From Emydura subglobosa (Eukaryota; Chordata; Testudines; Chelidae), in contig ML679962.1 of assembly GCA_007922225.1 (NCBI GenBank), positions 32,533,563 through 32,597,562 of the forward strand: a DNA stretch of 64,000 nt. Reading direction: 5' to 3'. Position 1 is the first letter of the stretch. Each line of letters begins with the position of its first letter. The position numbers were made by a program, and so were the translations under genes. This document shows, piece after piece, positions 31,960-43,786 of this stretch. A model generated the notes under the pieces. It had not been told where the DNA came from and ran no database searches. It saw only the letters and a program-made list of their open reading frames with translations.

Positions 31960-32803
31960 CAGCCTATACTGTCCCTTTAATGGAGACTACAGGTCAAGCA
32001 TAGTATCAGTCCTGAGTGAGTACAAAACAAGGGAATTCTGGGAGGTGTAGTTCCCACAGGGACCATGGGATTTGTAGGCTGAAGTGAGGTATGCTGGGAA
32101 AGAGTGCCAGGAAATATAAGGAGCAGCCTGTACTTAGAAGAGAGAGAGCGAGCAGATGTGTTGTGGAATTTCCTACAGGGGAAAAAAAGTTAGGGAGTCT
32201 GCAGGACTTTAAGTGCCTTTTTTGGCTGAAAAGTCTATGAGGAATCCTGTAAAAAGCAAGGGCTTGGGGAAAAAAAATGGAGTCCTGTGGAAGATCAGTT
32301 GAATAGAAGACTGCTGATGCATGCTGCACTGAAGAGTGAAGATTTAGTCCTGTGGTGTCAGAAGGAGAACTTTTCTCCTGGAAGAAGTGGGGTGTGCTTT
32401 TTACGTGTACCCCTTCTTACTTAGGCCATAGTTTCCAGAAAGACTGTGAAGAAACCCTACTCTTTACTCCTGTGCATGGAAGGCAAAGACTGTATGGACA
32501 TTGGGAAGAAGCTTGTGGCCTGTGGATGCCAGAGGACTGCTTTCTTTCATTGGACTGGTACAATACTCCAAAAGAGGAGAGGACTTCATGGTTTGGCTGG
32601 AGGATTAAGCCCTATGGAAACTCCCGGCCAGTAGAAGGTGCTGCCTGCTGCAGGAGAGGTAAGCCATATCCCTATGTGGCAATGGAACCATGTTCTGCCT
32701 TTATCTGCTAGCTTAAAGAGCCCTCTGTGACATTTGCAGATTACAATCTGGACTGATAACAGCTGTGTCACTTTAGCTCTCTAACCTGAGGGACCTTTTA
32801 TGC
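31960..32803 (+). repeat. Unclassified, possibly LTR-like segment
   Basis: GC-richer block with a ZNF143-like motif on the minus strand (32035-32051), a TATA-like AAATATAAGGAGCAGC near 32114 and a purine-rich GAAGAGAGAGAGCGAGCAG tract. It is interrupted at 32804 by an hAT-like element. The sequence after that element (33345-33575) may be its continuation, ending with TATAAAGTCTGTC. The 119-codon frame 32352-32711 has no domain. Without a paired end or duplication the LTR idea stays weak. Confidence 0.3.
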
Positions 32804-33341
32804 CAATGGTTCTTAACCTGGGGGGGCAGGACCCTTTTTTTTTTGGGGGGGGGTGCCAAAGATTCCAGGGAGTTCATGAGGCTTCAGTAATAGTGAGGTC
32901 ATTTAGCCTCCCTGAACCTCACGCCAGGCAGAGCAGCCATGAGCTCTGTGCCGGCTGGAGCAGAACAGCAGCCCCCGCCCAACCCCGCCCCAGCCAGGTG
33001 CCTGGCTGGAGAGGAGCAGCTCTGTGCTGGTGGGGGCCTGGAGCGGCCATGGTCAACCCACCAGAGCCTGCCTCCATTACCCTCCGTGTATGAGGGACAG
33101 GAAGAAGCGAGGCCACACGGGGTATGCGGTGGCGGCTGCGCCAGGGAAGGCTTAACTTCTTACTCAGGTAAGAGTAATTTATTATTATTATTATTGTTTG
33201 TTATGTAATTTAGTGTTTGTCACTATATGTGTTTATAAGGGTTATGTGTATTTATGATTGGTGAGGGGGTGGGGCAGTAGTAGGTTGCATTACCTAATGT
33301 TAACTAGTGAGGCTTTCACTCAAAAAGGTTGGGAACCACTG
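32804..33341. mobile_element. Non-autonomous hAT-like DNA transposon
   Basis: Left end CAATGGTTCTTAACCTGGGG; right end CAAAAAGGTTGGGAACCACTG, whose inverse complement is CAGTGGTTCCCAACCTTTTTG. The 538-bp interior is GC-rich with a (ATT)n microsatellite (about 33177-33195) and no transposase. The flanking octamers (TTTTATGC and TTTACACT) match poorly, so the duplication has decayed or the flank was altered. Ends are like those of the elements at 18.4 and 26.8 kb. Confidence 0.75.
33177..33195. repeat. (ATT)n microsatellite
   Basis: About six ATT units inside the hAT-like element, near its right third. Confidence 0.85.
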
Positions 33342-33607
33342 TTTACACTACTTAACTCTGAGAGCAATGACTCCTGGTTTGTTCACATGCAGCCTCCAGC
33401 ATGTAAGGTGCTCCTGGTTATAGTGTGTGAGTGCTACAGCTAGCCACTTTTGAATTGTATTGCAGATTCCTAGTAAATTCCTAGTCTCAGACTTTCCCTA
33501 GACGTGTGTGTCTTGTGCTGCCCAGCTCTCTCCTGGGCAATACGAGCGCCTATAAAGTCTGTCATTTTATTAATCGAAAATGATCTGCACAAATCCTATT
33601 GATGGAG

Positions 33608-33837
33608 ACTTCAGGAGCAGACTAGATTTGCTCAGACACACCTATTGCATGGGTGATCAGCAGACAGACCTGTGTAGTTCTGCTGCCCTTGAATCATGCC
33701 TTAAGGACATAACATTATCCGGCATTCAAGACTAAAGTAAACTTTAATCCAAAATTGATCACTTTGGCAGAGCAGGTCTGTCTGCTGATCATTTAAGCTA
33801 TGCAGGTGTCTATGCAAATACAGTCTTCTCCTGAAGT
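33608..33837. repeat. Long inverted repeat with arms of about 70 bp
   Basis: Left arm 33608-33684 begins ACTTCAGGAGCAGACTAGAT and contains GATCAGCAGACAGACCTG. Right arm 33767-33837 contains CAGGTCTGTCTGCTGATC (a perfect 18-base inverse complement) and ends CAGTCTTCTCCTGAAGT. The arms pair over most of their length with small gaps. The spacer is about 82 bases. It could be a MITE or a locally formed palindrome. No target duplication or related copy is visible elsewhere in this window. Confidence 0.8.
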
Positions 33838-33884
33838 TTTTTCCCCTCCTCCACACTTCATTCAGATTTTGATTTTGGTTTGCA

Positions 33885-34640
33885 TTAACTTTCTCTAAGT
33901 AGATGAAGATCCTTTAGACTGCTATGGTAAAATGTATGATTCAGATCTCAGATCACTTCTGGTAGCTTTTCTCTGAATCCTCTCCAAATTCTGAACCCTT
34001 TTTTTAGCTTGTACAGAAAAACTGGACACAAATTAGGACACCATATACTAAAGTAATACTGCTTCCCTATTCCTGCTCAATATCACTCTGTTAATACATA
34101 CAGTATGATGGTAGCACTTTTGTCAATGTGTTAGGAGTCATTTTAGATAGTCAACTCAAGTCCTTTTTAGAGTTGCTGATTTCTAGGACACAGGCCCACC
34201 TCCTGTTAAACATTGTCTCCATGCTAGTTTCTACATGCATGATGTTGTATGTGGCTATATACAAATCACACATTTGATTGAACCTACTTTACAGTGTCCA
34301 GATTGCTGTGGCCTTATTATCTTTGTCATCTGCCAACTTTACTCGCCCTTACAACTGATCTCCTTTCATATCACTGATCAAATTATTTTGTGTTGGTCTG
34401 AGACCAGACCTCCATGGGACTCCATTAGAAGCACCCCTACTAGTTGATGATTCCCCAATAACTGTTTTAAGAGCTATCGGTCAGATTTTAATATGCTCAA
34501 TATGTACCGTATTAATTTGTGTTGGCTTTCAATCTGCATGTTGCATGGTATGAAGTCAAATGCTTTACAGAAGCCCAGGTATGATATTCTTTTAACAGTT
34601 ATCTTTATCAACTTGATTTGTAACCTGGTAGGTAAGAACC
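33885..34640 (-). mobile_element. CR1-type LINE fragment, antisense, heavily decayed
   Basis: On the minus strand this reads through part of a CR1/L3-like reverse transcriptase. A degenerate YLGFCKAFD-type motif lies at about 34570-34600, and a decayed version of the PQGSVLGP region at 34395-34430. A damaged LADD-type catalytic word (LADDK) lies at about 34320-34345. The region homologous to the post-RT AFREELLE-like segment is near 33965-34000. Many stops and frameshifts; it is a pseudogene. It is older than the sense CR1 copies at 43 and 48 kb. Confidence 0.7.
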
Positions 34641-34799
34641 ATGACTGCAGCTATGGATTTGGCCTTTGTTCAGATACAATGAGCCCAAATAGATACTTTC
34701 TCTCTTGGCTATCTCATTTTGATATTGTATAGGTTATTATGCAGCATTCTGACAACTGTTCAGGCTTCTTAAAAACATTTTAAATACTCCTTTGTTCTT

Positions 34800-34812
34800 C
34801 CCCCCCCCCCCC
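34800..34812. repeat. Poly-C tract
   Basis: Thirteen consecutive C residues; likely to vary in length and to be error-prone in sequencing. Confidence 0.85.
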
Positions 34813-34984
34813 TCTTTCCTCTGATATGTCCTGGTCTGTGCCTAATCCTCCACAAGAAGGCCAGGCTCCTACTTTGAAAAAATATTGTTTGAACACATGC
34901 CTCCTTTGGTTATCCTGAAATAGGAGGGTAAAAGGTGGATACATGAGCAGTGGAGGGGGGGGGGAGATCAGAGGGAGCATATTC

Positions 34985-35245
34985 TTTGTATTAGTGTAGC
35001 ACCTAGAAGTCCTAACCAAGACATGGGATTGTTAGGCTCTCAATACACCTTGGGGCAGTGACTTACCTAACACAAGCCTAACCTTTCCTTCCCTGACCCT
35101 TTGTCTAGTATTATTGCTATCTTAATATGGGGAGTTGAGGCACAGATGAAGTAAGTGCCCAAGGTCACATGCCCAATCTGTGGACGTGCTGGAAATCAAA
35201 CTCAGATCTACTGCATCCCAGTCAGTGCCTTAATCACAAGAATAT
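34985..35245 (-). repeat. Antisense MIR/CORE-type SINE, near full length
   Basis: From right to left on the plus strand: the head region (ATCAAACTCAGATCTACTGC, near 35196, includes the B-box complement), the body (TTGAGGCACAGATGAAGTAA, CCCAAGGTCACATGCCCAAT), and the tail (GTAGCACCTAGAAGTCCTAA, TTTGTATTAGTGTAGC near 34985). This is the order of a complete antisense SINE of the family seen at 10.4 kb. Confidence 0.7.
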
Positions 35246-35249
35246 TCAT

Positions 35250-36765
35250 TCTTTTTACCTCTGATCTTCTCATATTTGACTAGTATTGGTCAGTAGTATT
35301 TCACCCACTTTGGGCTAAATGTATTCTTAGTTATTGCTCTAAGTTAAGCCCAAAGATGCTTTTAACCCATTATGTTTATTTGGGGATACATTATTCTTTA
35401 TTGAGAACAACATACAGCACATTTGAGAGGAGGGTAATAAAGTGCTGTTAAGATATGCAGTAACTCTTCTGTAGTGCATCTGTTGCACATTCTGAAATCA
35501 TTAAAACTCAGCCACCAAACCAATGACTCATTAGAAAGCTGTCTTTCTGCTTAATACCATTAATTGAATCTGTTTAGAAATTCCTATTACCATTAGTCAT
35601 TAAATTCATGAGTTATATAGATTAGATAAACCTCTGCTGCTATCTCAGAGCTCAGAAATAGATTGTGATTATCATAAGATTGTATTAATTAAAAGAGACA
35701 ATTTAGATGCATTGCACCCTTCATAGTTTGTGAGAAACTTTGTTTGACCATCAGTAGATAAAAATATCCTAAATAACTATGTAGTTGAGCGAATTTATTC
35801 TGCAATTGATTCTCTGTCTGATATATAGGATTGAAAGGAAACGATTTACTGAACTTATCTCCTGGAGACAAATGCTCTATCGCCACATCTGGCAATCAGA
35901 CTTAAATAGGTCAATAGTGTGGAATTCTAACTGATGTAGCCTCCAGGACTCTGTACTTTGAACCTCCGAGTACCTACTTGTCTGTGGTTACTGCAGTAAT
36001 CCTGATACCTGGAGCAATTTCTGTTTGCACTTCAGAAGCTGGGTTCATCCAGATGCTGCATACATGAAATTGCAATGTGTGTATCTGAGAGGAAATACTC
36101 ACTCTGAATACTTGCCAATTTGTGAAAGAGGATTGTCCTCTAGTTGTTAGGATACAGTCCCAAATTTTGGGAAGGCTTTAACCTGTCTCTCGTTTCTGTG
36201 ATTCATCTCTATGCTGAACTTTTTCTTGCTTCTATACTTAAGAAGGGAAATGAGAAGTATGATTAGATCCCTCTCAAAGTGCTTCCCAAAACTCCGGAAT
36301 TATGGGGCTAATTGTCAGCCACTTGATGTTCCCACACAAGAGGAGAAGGGACATCAAGGAATGTGGTTGGACTCCTCTGATTGGACTTACATGGATGCTG
36401 TTGATGGGGAGGGGGTGTGTTCTCCATGGGTGCCACCACTCCCCATCTCATTCAGCTGGGTGTTCAGGTTTGCAAAGTGGGGGAGCTTGGGTGCTGCTTT
36501 ACCCCTCTCCCCTCATCACCAGCTGCCACAAATCGGGAAGTGAACTGGTGCAGACTACTCCCTCCCCCAGTGCAAAAGCAAGTAAGGACTTAATGTTCCC
36601 CTGCATTCTATTCCCTGCTCTGCTCTTAGAGCAGGACAACTGTAAACTGTTCTTTGGCACCTTGCAATCTGATGTTGCAAATCTAATCTTGTATAACTGC
36701 AAGGCATGATTATACTATTATGTAATATGTCCTCACATGGCACTGTTAAGTTGGTAGACTAAGTA
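35250..36765. other. Intergenic DNA with uncertain GC-richer block
   Basis: 35250-35900 is AT-rich and featureless. 36210-36710 is GC-richer with two overlapping frames (110 and 135 codons) in different registers and no domain. It lies just upstream of the LTR-like segment at 36.77 kb and could be part of the same old retroelement. Confidence 0.4.
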
Positions 36766-36771
36766 TTTTTC

Positions 36772-37018
36772 TTTGCATGTGAGTAAATGTTCACTCTTAG
36801 GAGGGCATGCTGCTATTTTATAGTTTAGGATTATGCAAGGGTCTGTATAGATGCAGTTTCTGGGAGAGAAGCAGTGATGATCAGTATGGTAGTTTGTTCT
36901 CTGCCTTGGTTTCCGATTGGAGTCCATTCTAGAGACAGAGTTGCCCCCTGGAAATTGGGCATTGGTGTTGGACTGAGACTTCTGCCCCTGTGATGTTAGA
37001 GCAAGATGTGTAAATAAA
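36772..37018 (+). repeat. LTR-like segment ending in a polyadenylation signal, copy A
   Basis: Starts GCATGTGAGTAAATGTTCAC and ends TGTGTAAATAAAGTTAAA. A second copy at 51,712-51,990 shares the start (GTGTGAGTAACTGTTCAG), the middle (GATTGGAGTCCATTCT), a GGGCATTGGTGTTGGACTGAG-like word and the AATAAA end, in the same order. The design (repeat copies ending in a polyadenylation signal) fits an LTR R/U5 region. No primer-binding site or gag/pol could be found beside it. Confidence 0.5.
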
Positions 37019-37029
37019 GTTAAACTTTA

Positions 37030-37102
37030 GGGCTTCTCTAGACATACATTGTGAATTTAAAGCAGAATAGCTGTTCTAGAATAACTCTGTGTAGACAAGC
37101 CC
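37030..37102. mobile_element. 73-bp MITE with TTA flanks
   Basis: Left end GGGCTTCTCTAGACATAC, right end TGTGTAGACAAGCCC; the inverse complement of the latter is GGGCTTGTCTACACA. TTA occurs directly outside both ends (37027-37029, 37103-37105). A 3-bp duplication and these ends suggest a PIF/Harbinger-type origin, though the superfamily is inferred only from the duplication size. Confidence 0.7.
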
Positions 37103-37109
37103 TTAGAAT

Positions 37110-39565
37110 ATACTTGCAGTACTGGCTTCCTAATTAGGAAGAAATCAATCTGCCCTGGAATGCATCTGCTGCTCTCAGAAGGGTGATCTGATGTCAGAAT
37201 AGGATACTGGTGTTGAGAAGGAACAGGAGCTTCAGTACCAGGTTCACAGGGATATAATGTAGCCATGGTGTAACATACAATGGACTTCCATTTTAAATGG
37301 TCCCTGACAAGTCGTCTTTCTTTGTCAAGAATCAGTATGGGAGAATTTAGGCTTCTTAAATACCTCAAAATTGCATTTTCCAACCTCACATGTGGCCAAC
37401 CTCGTACTCTATTTCCTTCAACTTCAGCTCTGTAAACCTGCTACAGAAGTGTATGCGGCCCCACCATTGCAGCTGTCTTGCTCTCTGCTGGTGCAAGATT
37501 GCAACTTATCAGGATCATCGACTAAATCAAACCAACAGATGTTAAGAACATGCCATAACTTTTGTCATCGAAAACTGTTCACTTTTCTCTACTCAGCTGT
37601 TTAACCATGTTTCTTCTCCATGTAACAGGATTGTCATTACCACCTGTTTGAACACTCGTATCTTAGTTATCAGAGACATCCCACTAGCCTAACAAACCTT
37701 TGAAGATGCTGGAATGACATGTGATTTCTTCAGTTATGACTTCTACTGACTTAAGAGGAAATGTGGTTTGGCCTTTCATGGGTACATATGAACAGATTCA
37801 AGTGTGTGAGGCAAAAATTATAATCCTCAGTCTCCAAAGCAATACATCTTGGATCTGAACCACTGAAAACATGATCTTACTTGTGGGGTGGCTGCATGAG
37901 GGTAGGAGTAATTTGACCAGACTTTTCATTCTTCTAGCTCGTAGAGAGACCTCCAGATACTGGCCCACATATCATTATAGGTTAAATTTATGCTTGCATA
38001 CACTTAGAGTTAAATCCACAATCCTAAAAAGGCAATCTTAACGCTATCCCACACATTATTTTGTAGAGTCAAATTCTTTCCTTTTTAACAGCTGCAACAT
38101 TATGTATACTTATCTAATGACACAAGGAAGTCATGGCTTATAACTTGAATACATATTACAAGAGTTAACTTTTTGTCATGCCTGGAATACATATAAAAGG
38201 TTTCCTAATCACACCTTTGAGAGTTTAGGAACAGAATGTATTGAAAAGTAGCCAGTGATGGAATGCTTACTGTGTCTATTTCCCCAGCCTTTAAATTTCC
38301 AATCTACTGTTCCAATATCTGTTAAATGCTGCTTTTAATTGAATGAACAGCCATCCTCATTCATGGAGGCTTAAATATACCTAAATTTTCCCTGGCCTCT
38401 GAAAATTTAGGGCTTCATCATGGTGCACAGTGTATACCTCTAGCAAGATAACAAGCACCTTGCAGGATTGGGCTCACAGTTATCTGTAGAGCCTTTTGCC
38501 TTTTTATATTAGAATGATGGGCCATCTTGATTCTTTAGTCTGGCAGCTTTCAATGGTTAGAGAGACAGTCTCCCTTTTTAAAATAAAACTTGGAAAACAT
38601 GACTTCAAAAACCAAACCAAGATATGCACTCCAGAAACCAGCTGGAAGTAGGGACAAGCAAATTCTGAGAACTTGTTAGTGCTATGTACATGAACTGTCC
38701 AATGGTAACTAACCTCACCTCATTTGATTCCAACTGGCTACAAGAAGCAAGACACTACTTTATGTGATTAAGGGTCTTGTAAGGAAAAATCTCTGATCAC
38801 AGGGATCACATTCTTCAAATATTTGTTGCTTGGTTCCAAAATTTACTATGGCATATGGCTAGTGCAGAGTCATTGGCTAGTTCTGGCTCATACCTCAAGG
38901 AATAAGGGGTGACTACCTGGCCTCACTGAAACCCAATGACTGTTTTGCCACTGATTTCAGTGAGATCAGGATTTCACCCAAATACTACAAAGGCAGATGC
39001 TGAAGTTCTTATTCAGGAAAGCTCCTCACTCGTGGAAGGCTGAGGATTAGGCCCTTAGTGTGCTGTTGATATAACTTAATCAGTGGGAACTTTGCTAGAT
39101 GAAATGAGAGAGATATTAGAATGCTTACAATTTAAAGCCAGAAATAGGACACCAAGAGGCACCAAGGTGGTGATGCTAGATGGTTTGAAACTTATGATTT
39201 GTGAGCTGACAGCTAGGCAGGTCATGGGGGAAAAAGCAGAAAAAGGGGTCTTTTGATCTGTTTCATTAGCTTTTATCTTTACTTCATCATTATAGCGATC
39301 TTCGGTCTTTGCTTAAAGATCAACAGAGGAAGCCCTTTTTGAATTATGAAAGTAAAGCACAGCAAAACTACACCATGACCTTCATTTGTCTTTTCCATTA
39401 TTGACCCTATTAAGTCTAGGCTTACTGGATGGTACACTCGATTTTGGAGGACTCCTTTCTTTTATAAGGTACACACAATCAATATGTTAATTCCCATTTT
39501 TCAAGACAGTGCTATTCCTTGAAGGAGGGTGTCCATATGAAAAAAAGCTATATCCTAATAGAGAG
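37110..39565. other. Intergenic DNA, no gene recognised
   Basis: Open frames at 37057-37389 (minus) and 37371-37604 (plus) have no domain. 38400-38480 and 38930-39060 contain weak AGGATTGGGCTC and GGATTAGGCCCTTAG words typical of eroded palindromic repeats. Otherwise unclassified. Confidence 0.45.
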
Positions 39566-39567
39566 GA

Positions 39568-39762
39568 AAGGTCCCATGATTAGGCTATTGGCCTATGACT
39601 TCAGAAACAGATTTTGCTCTAGACTTAATATATGACCTTGGGAAAATCTCTTAGTGTCAATTCCCCATGTGTAAAATGGGGGTAATAGTGCAGCACAGGG
39701 GTGTTGTGAGGATAGAGAACTATATTAAAGATTGTGAGGCCAGATAAGTACCTTAAATTATT
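39568..39762 (+). repeat. MIR/CORE-type SINE
   Basis: A degenerate tRNA-like head (CCCATGATTAGGCTATTGGC), the body (ATGACCTTGGGAAAATCTCT, AATTCCCCATGTGTAAAATG, GGGGTGTTGTGAGGATAGAG) and AAAGATTGTGAGGCCAGATA in order. It aligns word for word with the split SINE at 5.9-6.4 kb. The L2-like tail is missing or truncated. Confidence 0.75.
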
Positions 39763-39769
39763 TTTATCA

Positions 39770-42700
39770 CCATTATGAAATATCCAACTGACAATAGTCA
39801 AGCCTGTAATGTCACCTTATTTTGAGTGGCCTCTATTTTTAATGCTGCCATTAAATGAATGTGTACTCTGTACCACTTTAAATAACATGCAATTTATTTA
39901 CAGACAAATCTTGCCCGTACAATTCTGTGAAATCTAGCATGCTGTTTGTTCACTTTAAGAATAATCAGTTTCTGATTGGAATTATTTTATGCATTTCTCA
40001 ATCGTACAAAGCTACAATCCCTCAGTTCTGCAGTCCCTCTTCAGTTTTTATTGTATTAATAAAATGCTCTGCAAGAAATAAAGGGCAAATATTGAACTAT
40101 AGCAGGCTGAGTATAAACCAGACAGATATGTTGAAATGGTCGAAGTATGAATATTTTATCTATGTTTGGATCTAAAGAGGTGGGTGTTCATAAATAAGAT
40201 TTGGAGCAGTAATGAGTTTAATTAGTAAAGTGCAACTTGTTTATGGCAGCTGAAAAATGTTTGAATGACCCATAAGTTAATGATGCTGAGGAATTAATTG
40301 TTCATTGTCTATGATCTTGTTGCTCTCCAGGTTATGATTCAGAAGCTTAAAATTTTAATCGCTATGAATGGACTGAGGCATTACTCTGTTCTGTCAAAGG
40401 GTGCAGGTAATCTGAGATAGTGCCCCAACTTTCCCTTCTTCTGTAATTGGCAGTTTAAATAGCAATAATGAAGCCTAAGAACTCTCCCCAGAAGCCTGGC
40501 TGTTCTTACTTACCCTAAAGTACCTCTGTCCCAGATCTTATTTCCTTCTACCTTGGAACCACTTCCATCTCCACTGTAATCATAAACGAGTCCCACATGC
40601 TGATTATTCATGCTGTGTCTCTGTAGCATGTCCATGTCAGGTTCCACCAGCTAATGTGACGGGTCAACAGAAGACAATGCCATGTTACAGACCCTTTATG
40701 TAGAAAGCAAAGAGAGCTGGAAAGAAATAACTTGAGTATTTGCCACTGAAACGGTTATATAAATTTCCCCATCCCATTAACTTAGGAAGAATTTGTGTTA
40801 TGTGATTAGTATCTCTAAAAGTCCATCTGGTAGCACTGAACCTGTGTGCACTAAATGTGGACAACAATTTCTAAAAGTAATATGGAGTTGAAGCTGTGGC
40901 GAAGTCACTTTTATTTATATAAATGGCTGCTATTAACCTTGCAGCTGGAGAAATTATTGTTAGAATTTGGAGTTGGTTATTACTCAGGATCAAATCCCAA
41001 GTTTTGTGGTCAGCCTGGGGCTTGTCCTGATCTGGCAAGTGTAATCTTATTAATATTAAGGTGATTGTATTGTGTCAATTTAATCTATCTACAGGAGTCT
41101 CACTTCAATGTTTCTTTCCTCTTAAAAATTTTAGCTGCTTGCAGAAAAACTTTCAGTACTTAAAATATGGGCTACCATTGGTTTCTCAAAATGGGGGAGA
41201 ACTTCTCTGCAATTAAAACTACTCCAATAATCTATCCAAATGGGTTTTTTTTTTGTTTTTTTTTTTTATACTGGTTTTACAAAAATCAGTCTGCATTTTG
41301 AATTTTTTTCTAAATTTTTTTTCATGGTTGAAAAATGTTGACCAGCTTTACAGATAGTTTAATTTTTTTCTGGGTTTGAGACTAAAATTGCAACCAGCTC
41401 TAATTATGATCCCGGTATTTAGTTGTTTATGCCTGCTTATCAAATGCTATCAGAGTACCTTCAAGGCGCTGAGCATCTCCTGGAAGGTGCTGATTTCCAT
41501 TTTGTCTCCTGTGGGCACTGAGCGCATTTAGCATATCTGTCCCAAGTGGCATTCAACAATTTGCATGGCTGGGGTTGTCATGCTGTCTGGGATGGCTTAT
41601 GACCGTGAGTGGTGACCGTAGGGTCTGCACTGTCAGAAAACAGGGCAGAGTCTTCAAATTGGTAACATGTTTTATAATTAGATTTCACCAAGCCAGTGAC
41701 AAATGTGAACTCCTGGATCGCTATACCACTTACCATAGAGTCATAGACAGCCCCCTTAGACTCTCCAGTCTATCTTGCCAGCCAGGCAAACTGGACTTTA
41801 TGATAAAAGGTCACTCCAACCACAGATCACTCCATGTCAGGTTGCTTCCAGTCCCAAGAGACCAGTCACTTACCCCAGATCTCTTAGTATTCTAGATCTT
41901 ACACTAAAGACCGACATGCAGCCAATTCTATAGTAAAGTAATTAAAGGTTTATTAGCTAAGAAAAGGAAATGAGTTATTGAGATTTTAAAGCCGGTAAAA
42001 TATATGTACTGGTGAGTCACAGTTTGTAATTCCAAATGATGGCAGTGATGTGATAAACTGCCAGTTTCCCAAAAGTCTTTTCAGGGCACCCAGATTGTCT
42101 GTGATCTCTGCTTTGCACCTGGTGCACTTCCCTGTAAGAGTCCAAACGGTCTAGAGATGCCAGATTTTTCCTTGAATACATTCTTATAGCTTCTTCTCCC
42201 ACAAAACAAACTGACCGTGTTACTCCCCATGTGGGCTTTTCCTTTGTTGAAGGAGAACGAGGAATGCACTTAATTTGTGACCTCCGATCATCGTGCACAC
42301 GTGCACACACACGACCACTTACTTTGAAATTAGCACTTTACCATAAAAGTTCCTCATTTGCCTTCCACCCAGCTTCTCTCTCGTTTAATGGGTTATTTAG
42401 TGACCAAGGTGTACACAATGTAAATGTGTGCTACTACATTATAACGGGATACAGAAAAGTGGGAAAAAAATGCAAGTACCGGCCCCTAGTTTTTCGTGAA
42501 TTTTAAATACCAAATATGCTTTTAGATCAGATATTGTTAAATGTATATACTAATACACAAGTGAATTGGCCTGGGGCTCTGGCACTTGGTCTATTAGCAT
42601 CACGGAGGTCACTGATGACCCAAGAATAGTGGAGTTCCAAGGTTCCTGTGGATGCAGGGGATTCCATAATGCCATCAGTTGTAGGATAGTGAGCATAACT

Positions 42701-43085
42701 ACTATCGGGGCTCAGACTGCTGTGCCCCTTCCAAAGAGCTATTTTTGGATAGCTGACCCACACAGTTGTGAATCTACTGATCTGGTCCACCTCTAACCGT
42801 GCCCATAGCTACACACGGTGTTGACCATGTTGTGTGTTTTTTTTTTTTTATTAGCAATCCTGTAAGTAATGAACTATTTTAAAGGCTTGTTTTAAATCAG
42901 CTGTATGAAAGTTCTGGGTGCTCAGCCTCTGAAATTCAGGCCACTCATTAGGTGACTAAATATGAATTTAGTTTTGAAAATTCTGGCCAAAGTCCAAATA
43001 CCAACATATTCCAACATAAACAAATCTTCAGCTAGATCCCACAGATCTTCCCCAGAGGAGGAGATGAATTGAGAGTCTAATTGAA
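39770..43085. other. Unclassified DNA, possibly old retroelement remnants
   Basis: 41570-42380 has mixed composition with TAAAGGTTTATTAGCTAAGA (reverse-strand AATAAA) and open frames on both strands but no domain. It may be an eroded antisense LTR element. About 41225-41350 is T-rich with ATTTTTTTCTAAATTT words like the 20-kb family. CGTGCACACGTGCACACACA near 42293 is a short alternating purine-pyrimidine run. No gene recognised. Confidence 0.4.
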
Positions 43086-43157
43086 TCATTAGACCCGGCA
43101 ATTGAGTCCTGATTAGACTGTTTGCCTTCTATGATGAGATGACTGTCTCTTGTCGAT

Positions 43158-43469
43158 GTGGGGAAAGCGATGGACGTGATATACCTTGACTTTAGCAAAG
43201 CTTTTGATATGGACTCCCGCTGTATTCTTGCCAGCAAGTTAAAGAAGTATGGGTTGGATGAATGCACTATAAGGTGGAGAGAAAGCTGGCTAGATCATTG
43301 GAATGAGTGGGTAGTGATTAATGGCTCAATGTCTAGCTGGCAGCCGGCATCAAGCGGCATGCCCCAGGGGTCAGTCCTGGGGCTGGTTTTGTTCAACTTC
43401 TTCATTAATGACCTGGAGGATGAAGTGGATTGCATCCTCAGCAAGTTTGTGGATGACACTAAGCTGTAG
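43158..43469 (+). pseudogene. CR1 reverse transcriptase fragment (palm/fingers motifs)
   Basis: A 103-codon open part of the CR1 ORF2 reverse transcriptase, the enzyme that copies LINE RNA at the nicked target. The aspartate of the FSKAFD motif and the DD pair of FVDDTKL are kept, but four residues around the TVSH position after FD are altered or missing (FDMDSR). The start methionine is internal and arbitrary, because the real ORF begins far upstream and is missing. No endonuclease domain is present. Confidence 0.9.
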
Positions 43470-43786
43470 AGAGTGGTAGATATGCTGGAGGCAGAGAGAG
43501 GCTATAGAGTGACCTAGACAAATTGGAGGATTGGGCCAAAAGAAATCTGAGGTTCAACAAGGACAAGTGCAGAGTCCTGCACTTACGATGGAAGAATCCC
43601 ATGCACAGCTACAGACTAGGGACCAACTGGCTAGGCAGCAGTTCTGCAAAAAGAACCTGGCAGTTACAGTGGATATCCTGGAGGATATAGTAGCTGGATA
43701 TGAGTCAACAGTGTGCTCTGGTTGTCAAGAAGGCTAACAGCATATTGGGCTGCATTAGTAGGAGCGCTGCCAGCAGGTCGTGAGAA

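Noticed and set aside
32352..32711. 119-codon frame with several Trp and Cys
   Set aside because: Lies in repeat-like DNA and an overlapping frame exists. No recognisable domain.
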